Shown: positions 22,301 to 34,830, counted from the first letter of the stretch. The stretch is 64,000 nucleotides of DNA from Stropharia rugosoannulata (GCA_028532985.1 JANCIK010000005.1:1246501-1310500); one strand, 5' to 3'. A program made the numbers and translations. Notes: a model not told the origin generated them from the letters alone.

Positions 22301-25300
22301 GACTTATTCTTCAAGCATGGATGTATTAATCTGATAATTGGTCCTACGTACGCCGTTCATCTTTTGTCTCTTTGTCTGCTCAATATAGGTAAACAGAGGT
22401 GGCGGGAAGACCTCTCTGCTGATGGCACTCCTTGGTAAGCCGTATGCTCCGCTGCTTCTGCACTTTGTCCACTTATACCGTCCAATTAAGGTGAAATGCA
22501 TTTCATTCCCAATGCGCCTGATTCATGGTTCCATCTCCCGAGGGATGGTGGAGTGGCGTACGCAGCGCAAGAGTCGTGGGTACAAAATGAAACAATCAAG
22601 TCGAACATCCTTTGTGGATTGCCTTTTGATGAACTTCGCTATCGTAAAGGTAAATGAAGCCCTCCGGCTGTCATAATCTGAACTGAATTTTGTATACAGT
22701 ACTTGAGCAATGTGCCTTGATTCAAGATCTGGATTTATTCGAGGCTGGCGATGAGACAGAAGTCGGCGAGAGGGGCATTACACTTAGGTACGGAGTGATT
22801 GGTTCCAAACGGTATTCAAGATTCTGACTTGATATTTGCAGTGGAGGACAGAAGGTAACCAAACACGATGTAAAAAAGCTTAACCCAGGCTAATGAAATA
22901 AACTTTGAAGGCTCGTCTGACTCTTGCAAGAGCAATTTATTCGCCCGCCAAAATTCTCTTATTGGATGATGTCTTCGCCGCGCTCGACGTCCATACGTGA
23001 GAGATTGTTATGTTGTCATTTTTTTCGTTACTAATTGTATGCTTTCCCAAGTTCTACTGCAATTGTAGAAAAGTGTTTCAAAGGCGATTTAATCAAGGGG
23101 CGGACCGTTCTTCTTGTGGTGAGTACCGAAATAATTTCGTCATTTTGAATTGATTCCAACTGCATATAGACCCATAATATATCCCTCCTTTCGCCAATAG
23201 CTCAGTATATCGTATCAATCGGTCAAGAGGGCAAGATAACGAGTCGTGGAAATGACATACAGGCGGCTCTAGACAGCGATATTCTTCTTGCAAACGAAGC
23301 TGCACGTGAACTTGAAGGGCAAGAAATAGCTACTCAAGAAATTTCACCAGTTGAAGAGAAAAAGGAAAACGCGTCAGGCGGTAAACTCGTCCTCGCAGAA
23401 GAGGTTGAAAAAGGGCGCGTAACCTGGAAATCTGTGTCTCTGTTCCTCTCGGCACTGGGAGGAAGGCATCGCATCCTGTTTTTCTCGTTTTGGGCGCTAG
23501 CAGTCATGTCAGAATCGTTCATGTTTGTTATTCAGAAATGGTTTCTTGGGTACTGGGGATCTCAATATGAAAGCCACGCTCCATCTGAAGTTTCAGTGTC
23601 GTAGTACGCATCTTCCCTCCTTTTGTCGAGTCGTAGCTGAAACTAACCTCTAAATTGACTTCATTATCTAGCTATGCCTCCGTCTATTCAGGCATCGTTT
23701 GTTTAGCAATCCTTGTGTCAACTTTTTCAACGCTATTTTATGTGCTGGGAAGCATGAGAGCATCGCGGAGTATAAATGGTATGCTGGTCGACTCGGTTTT
23801 GCATAGCACTCTTCGGTTTGTCCGTTTCGTCTCCGTTGTGGCTGTTATGCTGAATTCCGTATGTTTATCAAGATGGCTGGATGAAACCCCAACGTCTAGA
23901 ATCATTTCGCGATTCACTACTGATATCCACACTGTCGACAGCTCTATCTCCCAAAATCTTTCTATAATCGCAACGATCTCCATGGATTTCTTAATACTGA
24001 TTAGCGTAGTGTTTATATTTGCTCCATTATTCGTTGTACCTGGCGTGATTATTGTAACTTTCGCAATGCTACTCGGAAACCGTTATTTGAAAGCTCAATT
24101 ATCCATGACTCGAGAAAATAGGTGAGTGATTAATTTGTATGTATTGTGTATCTTAACTAATATTTCTCGTCATAGTAATGCACTTGCACCAATTCTGGCA
24201 CATTTTGGTGCTACTGTTGCAGGAATCGGTATTACCTAGTTTCTTTCTGACAGCTGGGATATTAAATTCTATTCATTCAGTATCCATTCGTGCATATGGC
24301 TATGAAGACTACTTCAAGGACAAGTCTCTGGACCGCATCAATAAGCGTACGCCTATATCCCGGGTTACGTCTAATTTGAACAGATGGATTGGTGTCCGCA
24401 TCGATTTACTGGGTGCCGCACTCATCTCTGCCATGGCTTGCTACCTGGTATATGGCAGATCGATAGGTGCCTCTAACACTGGATTCTCCCTGAACACCAC
24501 AGCGGAGTTCTGTTCAGTCGTTCTTCTTGCCGTCAGAGTTGTCAATGGATTTGAGGTTTCGTCAAATAGGTAAGTCATCTACCGTATTTTTGTAAATATC
24601 TTCCTAACCGTGTATGTAGTTTGGAGCGCATACAAAATTATCTTGACATTGATCATGAGCCCAAATCATCTGAATTAGGACGCCCTCCAGCTGCGTGGCC
24701 CACAAGTGGTGACTTGCGAGTAGAGAAGCTGTCTGCTCGTTATTCCAAGGTAACGAGCTTGATCAAGTCCTTTAAATTGTATTAACGAAATTCGTATCAG
24801 AATGGTCCAAAAGTTTTACATGACCTCTCGTTCCACGTAGAGTCCGGTCAAAGAATCGGCATAGGCACGTCTGATATTTAATCATAAATCTAGAACATGT
24901 TTAACTCTTCTCTTAGTCGGTCGAACGGGAAGCGGCAAGGTCTGTCACCGAAATTATTCTTCAAAATCTTAGCTTATGCTGTGAAATTCTAAACTACCAG
25001 AGCTCCCTCACTTTAGCATTGCTACGGTGCATATTGACCGAAGGCACTGTGTACTACGATGGAATTCCTACAAACCAGATAAATCTTGACTCTTTGAGGT
25101 CGAACATAACCATCATTCCGCAAACGGTATGCAACAAATTTCTTCGTGTTGAATAATCCTTACCCCTTTTCTTTTTGCAATCCGAAGCCCGAACTCATGA
25201 GTGGTATGCATCTCTCCCTTTAACACGTCGCTTCTATACCTTGACTGACGGACTTGCTCAAGGCACACTTCGACAAAACTTGGATCCATTCAACCAGCAT

Positions 25301-25985
25301 GATGATGCAGCTTTGAACGAGGCACTCCGTTCTGCCGGGCTGTTCTCCCTTCAAGACGAGCTTGGGGAAGCACGATTAAATCTGGACAGTAATGTAACAT
25401 CAAGTGGAACGAACATGTCAGTGGGTGAGAGGCAAATACTTGCGCTTGCGCGAGCTATGCTTCGTGGAAGCAAAGTGCTCATCCTCGATGAAGGTGAGTA
25501 TTGACTTGGTAAACCAGTCACCAACCACTAACAACTATTTTATAGCAACATCTGCAGTCGGTATGCGCCGTGTCTTTGACTCGTTCTCGAAGTTATTAAC
25601 CATATTTTTGAAGATTACAAAACGGATGCTTTGATTCAAAACACTCTCAGGCATAAGTTGGATCCTGGTGTCACTGTAATCACAGTGGCTCATCGACTAC
25701 AGACTATAATGGACGCCGATAAAGTTGTACGTCTGACTACTTAATATCTCTTGCATACTCCCCCTGATTATGGTTTTCATTCAGATGGTACTTGCCGACG
25801 GCCGTATTGTAAGTCATCTGCGCCATCGCTATAGGCGCGGAACTAACATATTTTTCTTACAGGCCGAGTTTGACGCGCCTGGGGTCCTGCTCTCCCAGGA
25901 AACGGGATTATTTAGATCGCTTGTGGACAGTAGTGGGGACAAGGAGACACTGTACGACATATTGTCAGCTCCACATCGTGTCTAG
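19376..25985 (+). CDS. full-length ABC transporter, ABCC (MRP/Yor1-like) family
   Basis: ATP-driven exporter with two membrane domains and two nucleotide-binding domains. The start at 19376 gives MQQPIAQTQQPLLWRYSP, then N-terminal helices, a cytosolic linker (PEQTCSIISFLTYSYMSPII), TMD1 and NBD1. NBD1 has Walker A GPTGGGKTS, signature LSGGQKARLTLARA and Walker B ILLLDDVFAALDVHT, with Asp where the catalytic Glu would be, as usual in ABCC NBD1. TMD2 follows (WLDETPTSRIISRFTTDIHT; SIRAYGYEDYF), then NBD2 with Walker A GRTGSGKSS, signature MSVGERQILALARA, Walker B VLILDEATSAVDYKTD and H-loop TVAHRLQTIMDADKV; stop 25983-25985. A long Ser/Glu/Asp-rich insert lies in TMD1 (about 20890-21100). Microexons at 24917-24939 and 25546-25560 carry NBD2 motifs, and the intron at 24865-24916 begins with GC. 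A pogo-like transposon ends about 110 bp upstream. Substrate unknown; drug, conjugate or toxin export is typical of the family. Confidence 0.9.
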
Positions 25986-26357
25986 AAAAGGGCGTTTTAC
26001 TTCGTGAGGCGAAAAATGCCGCTCTATGCCATATTTAAGAATTCATTTACGTACTTCAATGACTGTAGTAACTATAAGCTGTGTAGAATAAGTACGTGAT
26101 ACTGGGTTTCGACCTTGCACTATTGAACGCTTCAGAAGCGCATCCGGGATTGGACGTCGCTTAAAAACAACAACAAAATATATAAAAGCGCGCGCCGCAA
26201 TGCGCAATGCGCACCGCGCCCACGTGGACGAGTGAATATTCTCACGCCCATTACTTCAACGATGTTCTTCACCTGAAACAAGTTTGTAACAAATTCAACT
26301 GATAAGTGCCTGCTCGAGCGCACTTCAATCACAGCTCGTCACCCCGGCTCCAACTCA

Positions 26358-28571
26358 ATGCGCCGCATAGGCCCTCCCGCAGGTGGCGTTCCCTCGCTGG
26401 AGGCGGCCAACCAGGCGCAGATAGAGGATCTCGTCCAGCGCAACCGTACACTAGAGCACAAGGCGGCCAAGCTCACCGAGCAACTCGCCGCGGAGGCGAC
26501 ACGAGCACAGGCGGCGCTCGCGGACCTGCAGGCGAAGTGGGACGCGAACCAGCTGCAGTGGCGGGCGGGCTGCGCAGACGTGCTCGCGTCGTACCGCATC
26601 GTGCAGAAGCAGGTCGAGCTCGAGCTCGAGCGCGAGCGTGGCGCAATCATCCGCGAGATGAAGATCACGCGCGAGGAGAAGCTCCAGCGTGTCAAGCGCG
26701 ACTACAAGATCAAGCTGTTTCAGATACGCGAGGAGGAGCTCGAGCGGGCGGTCGAGGACGCAGAGGAGCTGCGCCGCGAGGAGGTCGGCGCGCTCGAGGA
26801 GGCTCTGAGTGCTGAGGCGAGGCGGAGCGCGGGGCTTGCTGCGAAATTGAAGGAGGCGAAGGACGCTCTTACGAAGAGTGTCAAGGAGAAGGAGGAGAAG
26901 GAGGTGAGGCCGGAGACACACCTCGCCGGAAACCCGCGCTAAACATTGCCACTCAGACCAAGTACACCAAACTCCTAGCGGAGCACTCTAACCTCCAAGC
27001 CTCGAGTGGCTCGCTCGACACCAACCTCCAGCGTATGGAGCTCAAGCTCTCGGGCGCGCAGTCTAAGATCTCCGACCTGGAGCGAGTGGCTGATGAGCTG
27101 CGGCGCGCAAATGCTGATCTCACGAACCAGCTCGCCCGTTGGGAAAATCTCGAAACGAAGGGCGGCGAGGCCAAGGAGCGCGAGCACAAAAAACGCGTCG
27201 CGATTGAACTTGAGCTCGCTGAGCTGAAGGAGAAGTACGCCAGTCAAGAAGAAGCGCTCGAGAAGGCGCGAAACAAGACTGAGAAGATGCGTGATGTTGC
27301 TGCCAACTACGAGGTATGAAAATGTTGCTCTAGGATATTGTCTCTTCGACTCATCACACTCTGTTTTAGTCGGAAGTGAAAGAGCAAAAATCGGCGGTCG
27401 CAGACGCCAAACGCCAGATCACCAAGCTCACAAAGCAAGTTGAGAAGCTCAAAGCTGACCTCGAAACCGAGCGCGCACGAGTTCGGCCTCCCTCTCCTGA
27501 TGTCCGTACCTGCTGTCCCCATACCCATGTCTCTCACTGATCCACCTTCTCTCGCCATTTCACGCTTGGTGAATTGCAACACACAGAAACCAGGCCGCCC
27601 CAGTCCTATTGCCGAAGAGATCATCGACTCGCCTCCCCCGCAGCCCAAACCGAGAACAAAGGCAAGACCAGCCTCGAGGGGCGGCCAATCTACCATCTCC
27701 ATCTCCTCATCCGCAACTCCAACTCTGCAGATCGCGCGCAAAACGCCCAAGCGCGGCGCGCACCAGCCGTCGCCTAGCGCAAGCAGTGAGGACTCGGAGG
27801 ACGCCGAGGCTGAAGTGGAGGAGGGCGAAAAGGAGGAGCCGGTTAGGCGGAAGGGCAAAGGGAAGGAGAAGGAGGTGGAGAAGGAAAAGGAGACAGGGAG
27901 TCGTAAGGGCAAAGGACGAGCGAAGTCGCGTCAGGACGATGATGCTATGGAGGATATTGAAGAAGAGGAAGACGTCGCTGAGGTGCAGGAGGTCCTCGAG
28001 GCAGAGCCTGCGCCCGCCAAACGGAAACGGAAAGGACGCAAGACGCCCCCGCCACCGGTGGATGACGAGCAAGAGGAAGTGCGCGTTATCGAGCCTCCGC
28101 CGAAGGCTAAACCCAAAGGCCGTGCGGGGTCCAAGCCACCGTCATCGAAGGCGGATACTGGTAAGGAGAAGGAAAAGAAGACCGCCACCAAGGGAGTACG
28201 CAAGACGGCCGCCGCTTCTGCGAAACCGTCCACGTCTGAACCGGTTGAGGGCGCGGAGGACGACGAGGGATCGACCGCACCGCAGGACGAGCCCAAGAAG
28301 AAAAAGCGGCGGATGCTGTTCCCGACCGCGGGCGCGTCCAAGGGACCCGCGCCGTTCGCGTTCGACTCGCTAGCGCAGGTATGTAACGTGTCATTCTGCA
28401 GATATCTTGGGGCCCTTATTGATTGATATGCTTGCTTCTTAGTTCGACGACAATCCGCTGGCTATTCCATCCATTCTGTCCCCTCTCAAGCCGGACGAGC
28501 GGGTGCCGCCGCGTTCGAGTGCGCTAAGCCTTGTAGGTTTCGCAAAGTCAAAGGCGCTTGGGCGGAAGTGA
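26358..28571 (+). CDS. coiled-coil protein with acidic/basic low-complexity tail
   Basis: Starts MRRIGPPAGGVPSLEAANQA and forms about 350 residues of heptad-rich coiled coil over exons to about 26903, about 26956-27313 and from about 27370. After an 85-nt intron (from about 27510) the protein becomes a disordered region rich in alternating Lys/Arg and Glu/Asp blocks, with NLS-like runs (KKKKRRMLFP; AKRKRKGRKT). It ends in a short ordered motif after the last intron (FDDNPLAIPSILSPLKPDER) and the stop at 28569-28571. The architecture suggests a nuclear or chromosome-associated protein, but I do not recognise the family. GC content is higher than in the flanks, as expected for Glu/Arg-rich coiled coil. 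Confidence 0.75.
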
Positions 28572-29613
28572 GCTGTTGATTGTGTTTTTTGTTTTTCTTT
28601 GGATTTTCTTACCATGGTTTTTACATCTTTTTGTTATTCTTTTATGATTTACCAGTGCATCTGTATCTAATGGCATATTGGCATGGCATACCCTGGTTCA
28701 AACCTTGATACTTGCAGTGGATTGCTAGGGCTTGATGGGGGGAAACATTTGAAGCATCTCTGGAGATGAAACGAAGTATGACCAAGTTAACTATCTCATC
28801 CTAGTCTTCTCAGAGTAGTGACCAGTGACAGAATTTGCAGTGATCTCAGCAGAAAGTTTTCAAGGTCAAATCTCATGGGTGCACGTTGTTTAGTCTCACA
28901 CTACTACTTATGGAGAAGAGCAGCAGATTATATGGAGTCTCAATCAAATACCATTTGATACTCGACATACATGTACTTTAGTTGACATGATACATGGAGC
29001 CTCCAGATGTCCTGGGTTAATTGATTTTTGAACAAGACACCCCAGGTTACATGTGTCCTCACACAGTTGCCATTGCGAAATGCCACCTCTGCATTCCGAA
29101 TGTTGTGCATACTAAGAGGTGAGAACATTTGACCTGTTGTGCTGAATCACATATATGAGATGGGAGTTGGAAAGGTATAAGCCAAGCGACATACTCGAAA
29201 CGGATAATGCCGAGGTCGCTCGACATTTTCCGGCCCTTGTCCTCGAGGTCAAGGTGCTACTCTCCGTCGTAGTGGAATGCCTGGGCAAAGCGCGATGGTG
29301 AGGATGGGAGCGGGCACTGGGGTGGCTTACTTACCACTAGAACGTGGGCTTTACAGCGGGCGGATGGGTCGTTCGTCCCAACGAATGCCGCCGTGCTTCC
29401 CCTAGGGCCTACAACAAAGTCAGTGACGAGCACGGGTAGTAAGACGGGGAGGACGTACTATGGCCCTAGGGCGTAAGCAACCAAGGAAGCGATAAGGCTC
29501 CCATGGCGTTTATATCCATCTCAGCCAACTCAAGGGCAGGTCTTTACGTAAGAACATTATGTATACAATCTAATCTTGATACATTTATCACACATACAAC
29601 ATGTCCGCGGCTG
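28572..29613. other. intergenic with a possible gene remnant
   Basis: Separates two convergent genes and has no complete gene. A spliced-looking but stop-containing fragment is listed at 29190-29410; the rest shows nothing. Confidence 0.45.
29190..29410 (-). pseudogene. possible degenerate coding fragment
   Basis: On the minus strand, an exon-like stretch 29410-29335 reads GPRGSTAAFVGTNDPSARCK and continues to a GTAAGT donor at 29334. The next acceptor (cccag, near 29281) leads to AFHYDGE, then a stop, then an open stretch with SSDLGIIRFEYVAW. The splice signals look genuine while the stop and lack of flanking exons suggest decay. The final motif is vaguely like domains common in basidiomycete orphans (for example DUF7918), but that is weak. 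Confidence 0.25.
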
Positions 29614-31435
29614 TCAGCCTTCGAACCAGCCTGCGTCCGCCATCTCGCTGGCCAGCCCCTTCCATCCCCGCCGCCGCGCCTTCCTCCCGGAAAACTCTGT
29701 TGCGAATCTGTATCAAGTAATCAGCATTTTATTACCCATAAGTAAAAAGTATCATAAAAGCACCTCAGACATTCGTCCAGTTTCCACCGTCCGCGCTCGT
29801 CCGCCGGCACGCCCACCTCCTCTTCGCCGCTCCACGCTGGCGTGTACGGCAGCCCCGGGCACACCCTACGGCTCAGCGCATACACCATGCCCGCGATAAA
29901 CGCGTCCTGCGCCCCGAGCTCGTCCACGACGTTGTCATGCTCGTCGCCGCGGCCCGGCGTTTCCGTGCCCTGCGAGTCGTTGTCGTCGTCCTCCGTCATC
30001 TGCGTGAACTGGCTGCTTGTGTTCGTGCCGTATCCCTGCCGCATGTGGTACCGGTGCGTGGGCGTTGAGAACGCGTGCGCCCGGCTCTTGTCGCTCTCGT
30101 CCGTCTCGGACATGTACAGGCTCGTGCTCCCCCCGGCGGTGAACGCGCGCGAGGACGGCGTCCTGCTCCGCCCGTCCGCGAAAAATCCGCTACCGCTCCG
30201 CACTGACTGCGCGTCCCCGCCCCCCGTAGCAGGGAACGGGCTGGCCATGTGATGCCCGTTTGCGGCAGTTGGCTGTGAGACAGGGAGACGCTCCTCCACC
30301 CAGCCTGAGCTCTGGAAGTACTCCTTGGTGGGGAGGGACAGCACCGCGCCGCCGTCCGCGCCCCAATAGGCTACGAGCAGCGCATGTGGTGCGGCACTAG
30401 CTGCCATCGACAACAAAAACGTGCGCGGCGACGTTTCGTAATGCGGCGAGTTAGCCTGTGCGTATTCTTTGTTGAAGAACACTACGTCTGCGTGAGGTAT
30501 CAGCTATAAAATGCGCATATATTAAGTTAGTCCTTCCGAACAGAGATGGGGAATTACGCACGGCCTCGACGCCCTGCCTGCCCTTGCGGCCGACGTCAAC
30601 ACTGAACACACAGTGGCTTCTCCACTTGCGTTCGCGCGCGAGCCCATCTACACCAGTAATGTTACTTAGTGTCGTCTTTACCGACCGGCCCTCAAAATGC
30701 AGCCAGTCGAAAGGCGCGGGGCTATTCGGATTATAAAATACGGGAAGAGCAGGGGGCCGAGGTCCTGATTGTGAGGGGCGCGGCGTCGCAGAAGCCAGCG
30801 TCGTTGAAGACCCATACGCAGCTGCCGGCGGCGTAGGCGGCGGCGTCGCCTGTGGATAGTTCTCGGGCGCGAGCAGTGGCCCAAGCAATGACACAAAGTC
30901 CTCGTGGGTGATGTCCGGCAGCGGGTTGTGGTTCACGATCGTCTTGGAATTGTCCTGCACTGCGTAGATCCGCGCTGAGCTCAGTACGCGATATCGATGA
31001 GCGTACACACCTGAATGCAGCACCCATGCACTCGGGACCCCTGCGTCTTTCCAGATCCGACAGTACTGAGTGATAACGCCTTCATTATCGAGCTCCCGGA
31101 GGACCACGCGGCCCTCTTCGTTGCCCCCCAACGAGGCTACGAGCACCGCTTCTACATGGGCGAACTGGGCGAGCAACGACAGCAGCTAGATAGCGTCAGT
31201 TCGCGGTCCATCGGGGTGCTACTGCTGCAGAACTCACCACGCTCGCTGGGCCTCCCCTCGACTTTTCGACGGCATGTGCGCGCACGACCGCAGATAACTC
31301 CGGATAAGCCTGCAGAGACAGCGTCTGCGTCTGGAAGAGCGTCCCAGAGGCGACTATGCGCAGCGGGCGGGGGGTACCAAAGGCGGGCGGTGCCTGATTG
31401 CTATCGTCGAAACGTTCCCGTCGCAGCTTGGCCAT
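29614..31435 (-). CDS. pfkB-family carbohydrate kinase (ketohexokinase-like)
   Basis: Member of the ribokinase/pfkB fold that phosphorylates sugars or related alcohols with ATP. Starts MAKLRRERFDD at 31435 (an in-frame ATG at 31504 is possible). Features: LRIVASGTLFQTQTL, the substrate-side GGPASVV, LVASLGGNEEGRVVLRELDN, the SKTIVNHNPLPDIT lid-like segment, DWLHFEGRS, and after an intron LIPHADVVFFNKEYAQ. A low-complexity insert of about 130 residues (Ser/Gly/Asp/Thr-rich, about 29960-30330) separates this from the C-terminal lobe. The active-site motif reads ELGAQDAFIAG where the family has xTGAGDTF: the catalytic Asp is kept but the second Gly of the anion hole is Gln. The tail ends GLASEMADAGWFEG before the stop at 29614-29616. 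Activity is therefore uncertain. Confidence 0.8.
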
Positions 31436-31841
31436 TTTAGCTAGGAGCCGGTGGGTATAGGTGAGAATATCTATTCTGATTGAAGAAGGAATCGTAGCTG
31501 ACAAAAATGGGTGCGGGCTGAAATTGAAACGTGGCTGCTGCTTTCGAAAAGCTCATTCCCCTCCGGACATTGCTCGAGGCATAGGACTTATGTATAGATG
31601 CGAGGCGCCGTGAGGCGTACGTCAGGGGCAGTGGCTGCCAGCGCTGAGCGTGTCGGCAACTCTATTTGCGATCACGGACAAAAGCTTACGCATCGCCAAT
31701 GAAAGTTTCGAACCCATTTGTGAGTATCGCCACTTCACCTCGTTTAATCTGCCTGTAAAATCCATTTCTCTGTATAGAGCTAAACATTATATTATATATT
31801 ACTTTTCGGAGAAAAAGAGAGGGAAAAAGCGTCAGAAGAGG

Positions 31842-33222
31842 TCACTTCATCTCGACGTCGCCGTCGTTATCTACGCTGCCGTCGTCGCTTTCCCATTCCT
31901 CTTCATCTCCTTCCTCCTCCTCTTCCATAGGGGAAGCGGTTATTCCCAAAGAATCTAGTTTCGATATAATTTCTTGGATGTGCTCCAACATTGGTTTATC
32001 GGGATGGTCCTGATTTCGATGGAGCTTCGGGTATAAAATATTAATTAAAAAGACCATTCTGTGTTTCATGAAAGATTGAGACTAACCACTTGAGAAGTCT
32101 CCAAGCAGTCCCGGGCATCCTTGCCCAGTTCTTGCCATGTTAGCTCGTCGAGGGTTCCCCCGTTCTCTTGAGCTTGTTCCGCCATTAGATAGAAACACCA
32201 TCCTTCCAGATACCAGGCTTCTACTTCCTGGTCGTCAGTGGACGTAATGCCGTGCAGAACGAGCAAGGCAGGGGTATATAGCGAGAGTTCGAGGAAAAGC
32301 CTGACTAGAGAAAGCCGCACAAGTATCGGTGGTAATTTGGGGTCGTCTAGAAGGATGGTCAATAAAGTAAAGTAGAATGATAAAACGGACGGTGACGTAC
32401 CGAGATCAAGGTCTTTTAGAGCCGTCCATACTTCTTCGAGGCATTTTTTAGCGTCTTCAGGACGCTGCTGGGACATCCGGACAGAGGCCAGACTCTGCAG
32501 CGCCTCTGGATTACCGGGATCGGTAGCCAGAGCGAGCGACAGTAGGTCCTCACACGTTTTTTCTGCTTCCGGTTCGAAGCTGATTGGAAAGACTGAGATA
32601 ACAGGGCGCACTGGGAGAAGAAATTAGGCGTACCATAGATCGTAAGATGGGTCCATCCATATTTCTACTTGTCCGATCAGAGCACGAACGATGCTCGTCT
32701 TAAGCTCTGCCTCGTCTTTCTTCGAGGTCTCATCGTCGTCGGCGCGTATCTTGCCCTTGAGCTGCCCCTGCAGGATGTTGACGGCCGCCTGGTAGTGCTG
32801 GAGGGCCAGTTTGGGATCTTCATCGGACAGCTGCGCAAGGTATAGATGGGCGGACGGCGGTGGAAGATTAGGCGCGTCGGCGCTGGGGGGTATTAGTGAT
32901 TCGAATGTCTGCAAACGCGCACGCATCTCGTTAGTGATCGCCCGCTTCAGCTTTAGGATAAGCATACCGCTTTTGCCTCGTCGAGCTCTCCGACCTCGAG
33001 CAGCGCGACTCCGAGTATCTCCTTTGCTTCGGCGTGTCTGGGATCCTGTTCGAGGACGCGCCGGGCGAACTTTGCTGCGAGCTCATAATCGCACTGGACG
33101 ATGAGGGACTGAGCCTTCTCTACGAGGGCGGGTATCGACGGCTGCTTGGACGGAGACGCATGCTGTTTCTGGGGATCTGTCGCCTTGGTGTGGACCTTGC
33201 TCTTATGCTTCGTGCGGCCCAT
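31842..33222 (-). CDS. ACL4: TPR protein, Acl4-like ribosomal-protein L4 chaperone
   Basis: Starts MGRTKHKSKVHTKATDPQKQ, a Lys-rich tail, then TPR helices (DYELAAKFARRVLEQDPRHA; AKEILGVALLEVGELDEAKA; HLYLAQLSDEDPKLALQHY; DPGNPEALQSLASVRMSQQR; EDAKKCLEEVWTALKDLD). It ends with a highly acidic C-terminus (MEEEEEGDEEEWESDDG) at the stop 31842. The N-terminal basic tail, TPR superhelix and acidic tail match yeast Acl4, which binds nascent Rpl4 and carries it to the nucleus. Introns are short. Its start lies 220 bp from the divergent gene at 33443, so they probably share a promoter. Other TPR proteins are possible. Confidence 0.72.
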
Positions 33223-33442
33223 GAAAGTAGGGAGAGCGGGGAAGAGATTTTAGCAGTCACGTGGGAGAGGCGGAAAATGTTGGCTCGGCGGGGGGCCGGG
33301 TGGCACCTGCTTGTTTGCAAGCTTTCATGCTCGCGAAAGTGACTGGACTCTTGTTCCTTCGCTCCTGCATCCTGTTTCCGGATAGATGACATACATCCCA
33401 TTGTGAACGCCTCGTCCCACACCTGTACACACAGTTCAGAAC

Positions 33443-34830
33443 ATGTTCCATACAAATTCAAATCCACCGATGATGTTCGAGTATGATGCTCGTGCCGGAG
33501 AGGCGTCCGGCTCTAACGATGCGCTGTTCCTTGAGCGCTTGGACACGTTTATGGAGAAGAGTCTGGGAGATATCAAAGCTTTTGCTGCGCGGGAGTCTCG
33601 TCCGTACGAAGAGGTCCATGAGGCCTTCTATTGGTAACGACTGTTATTCTGATTAAGCTCTTCAGACAAGACGATGTATTGCTCAGTGGCACGCTAAATA
33701 CCTCTTTCAGCCATCAACAGATCCTACATTGCCCAGTCGAGCAGCCCAAGGTAACTTAATCGTAAATGCATTTACTTACGCTGATTTCCACCTTGCAGTG
33801 AGGTCAACGTTGTGCAACACGTCAAACATTCTAGAGTCCCTGTCGGACGTCACTGGCGTCCAGTCGTTCTTTCTCGCCATAGACCCTAATGATCCTGCAG
33901 ATGGGGGCTTTCTTGGCGGTACTCTAATCGGCCGCCAATTCTGGCGAGGTATGAGAGGTGGAGGAGATACTGGGGCCCGAGCATTTAGAGCGTTCTACAC
34001 AACACAGACGCAGACAAATGCAGCTCAATCGTCGACACATGCTAACATTATCGATCGACATATGGCCACCCCACCTCCCCGGAAAGTTAAACCCAAAGTG
34101 CCCGTCGCAGACGGCTCCGCAAAGCACCTAAAGAATGAACTGTATGAAACCGTGCGCCATGCCTTAAGGTGCGTTTGTCTTAGTTGTAACGTACAAGCTA
34201 TACTAAGCGCCATCGTGCAGGACGGCAAGTGGCGTCCCCAACGCGGAAATGAAATGGACGAACCCAGAGAAACTGGACGCGTACAGAGTCCGCTTGGTTG
34301 GCTGGCCTGAAGGCGTCCCCGCTCAAAACCCGTCGATGCTGAAAGTTGGGCAGAACAAACTGTTGCTCGAGTCTATTTTGAGCGGCGCGATGCGATTTGA
34401 GAAATTAGCTGGCCCGCAGACCGGCACACCTCCTGGGAATAACGTTGCGGGCGACGTCGGTGATCCCGATGAGGACTTTTCGTGGGCGTACGATGCAGAT
34501 GCCCAACGCTCGCCGGTGCTGCCTCCTGTGGACCCTCCGTCGACGCGATCGTTGTCCCCCATTCAACGGTCGCTTACGGCCGCGAGTTCGACCTCGGCTG
34601 ATGATAGCGTAGAGCCTGAGCCGGACATTTGGAGAATAGATCCGATAGCTGAAGGCGAGACAACACTAGCTTCCTATAATGTAGACTACTCCTGGGGTGA
34701 TGGATTTAGCGAAGGCTTGATGGGCGACCTGGGTGCAGAGTGGGACGATATAGGACAGTCGTATATAGAAAGACCGCGGAAAAGAGCACGCAGTGAGGAC
34801 CCAGGGTCTCAGACGGAAGGCTTATCATAG
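33443..34830 (+). CDS. conserved fungal hypothetical protein
   Basis: Exons from 33443 (MFHTNSNPPMMFEYDARAGE) to 34830. The middle contains LFLERLDTFMEKSLGDIKAF and SGVPNAEMKWTNPEKLDAYR, followed by the stretch RLVGWPEGVPAQNPSMLKVG. The latter looks like a conserved motif shared by basidiomycete orphans that may bind nucleic acid or act in transcription. The C-terminal third is acidic and Ser/Pro-rich, ending with a short basic run (RPRKRARSED). No catalytic motif. It starts divergently from the Acl4-like gene and ends 131 bp before SVF1. Confidence 0.6.

Noticed and set aside
26180..26225. GC-rich AATGCGCA-type repeats, with a vaguely similar block at 63185-63235
   Set aside because: Similarity is limited to low-complexity GC runs, with no shared boundaries or terminal repeats that would define an element.
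27609..28373. Arg-rich plus-strand open frame overlapping the coiled-coil gene tail
   Set aside because: It is an alternative frame of Lys/Glu-rich coding sequence. The chosen frame continues through introns to a conserved-looking C-terminus and the alternative does not.
31015..31440. Plus-strand open frame opposite the pfkB gene
   Set aside because: The opposite strand carries clear kinase motifs across introns; this frame has none.
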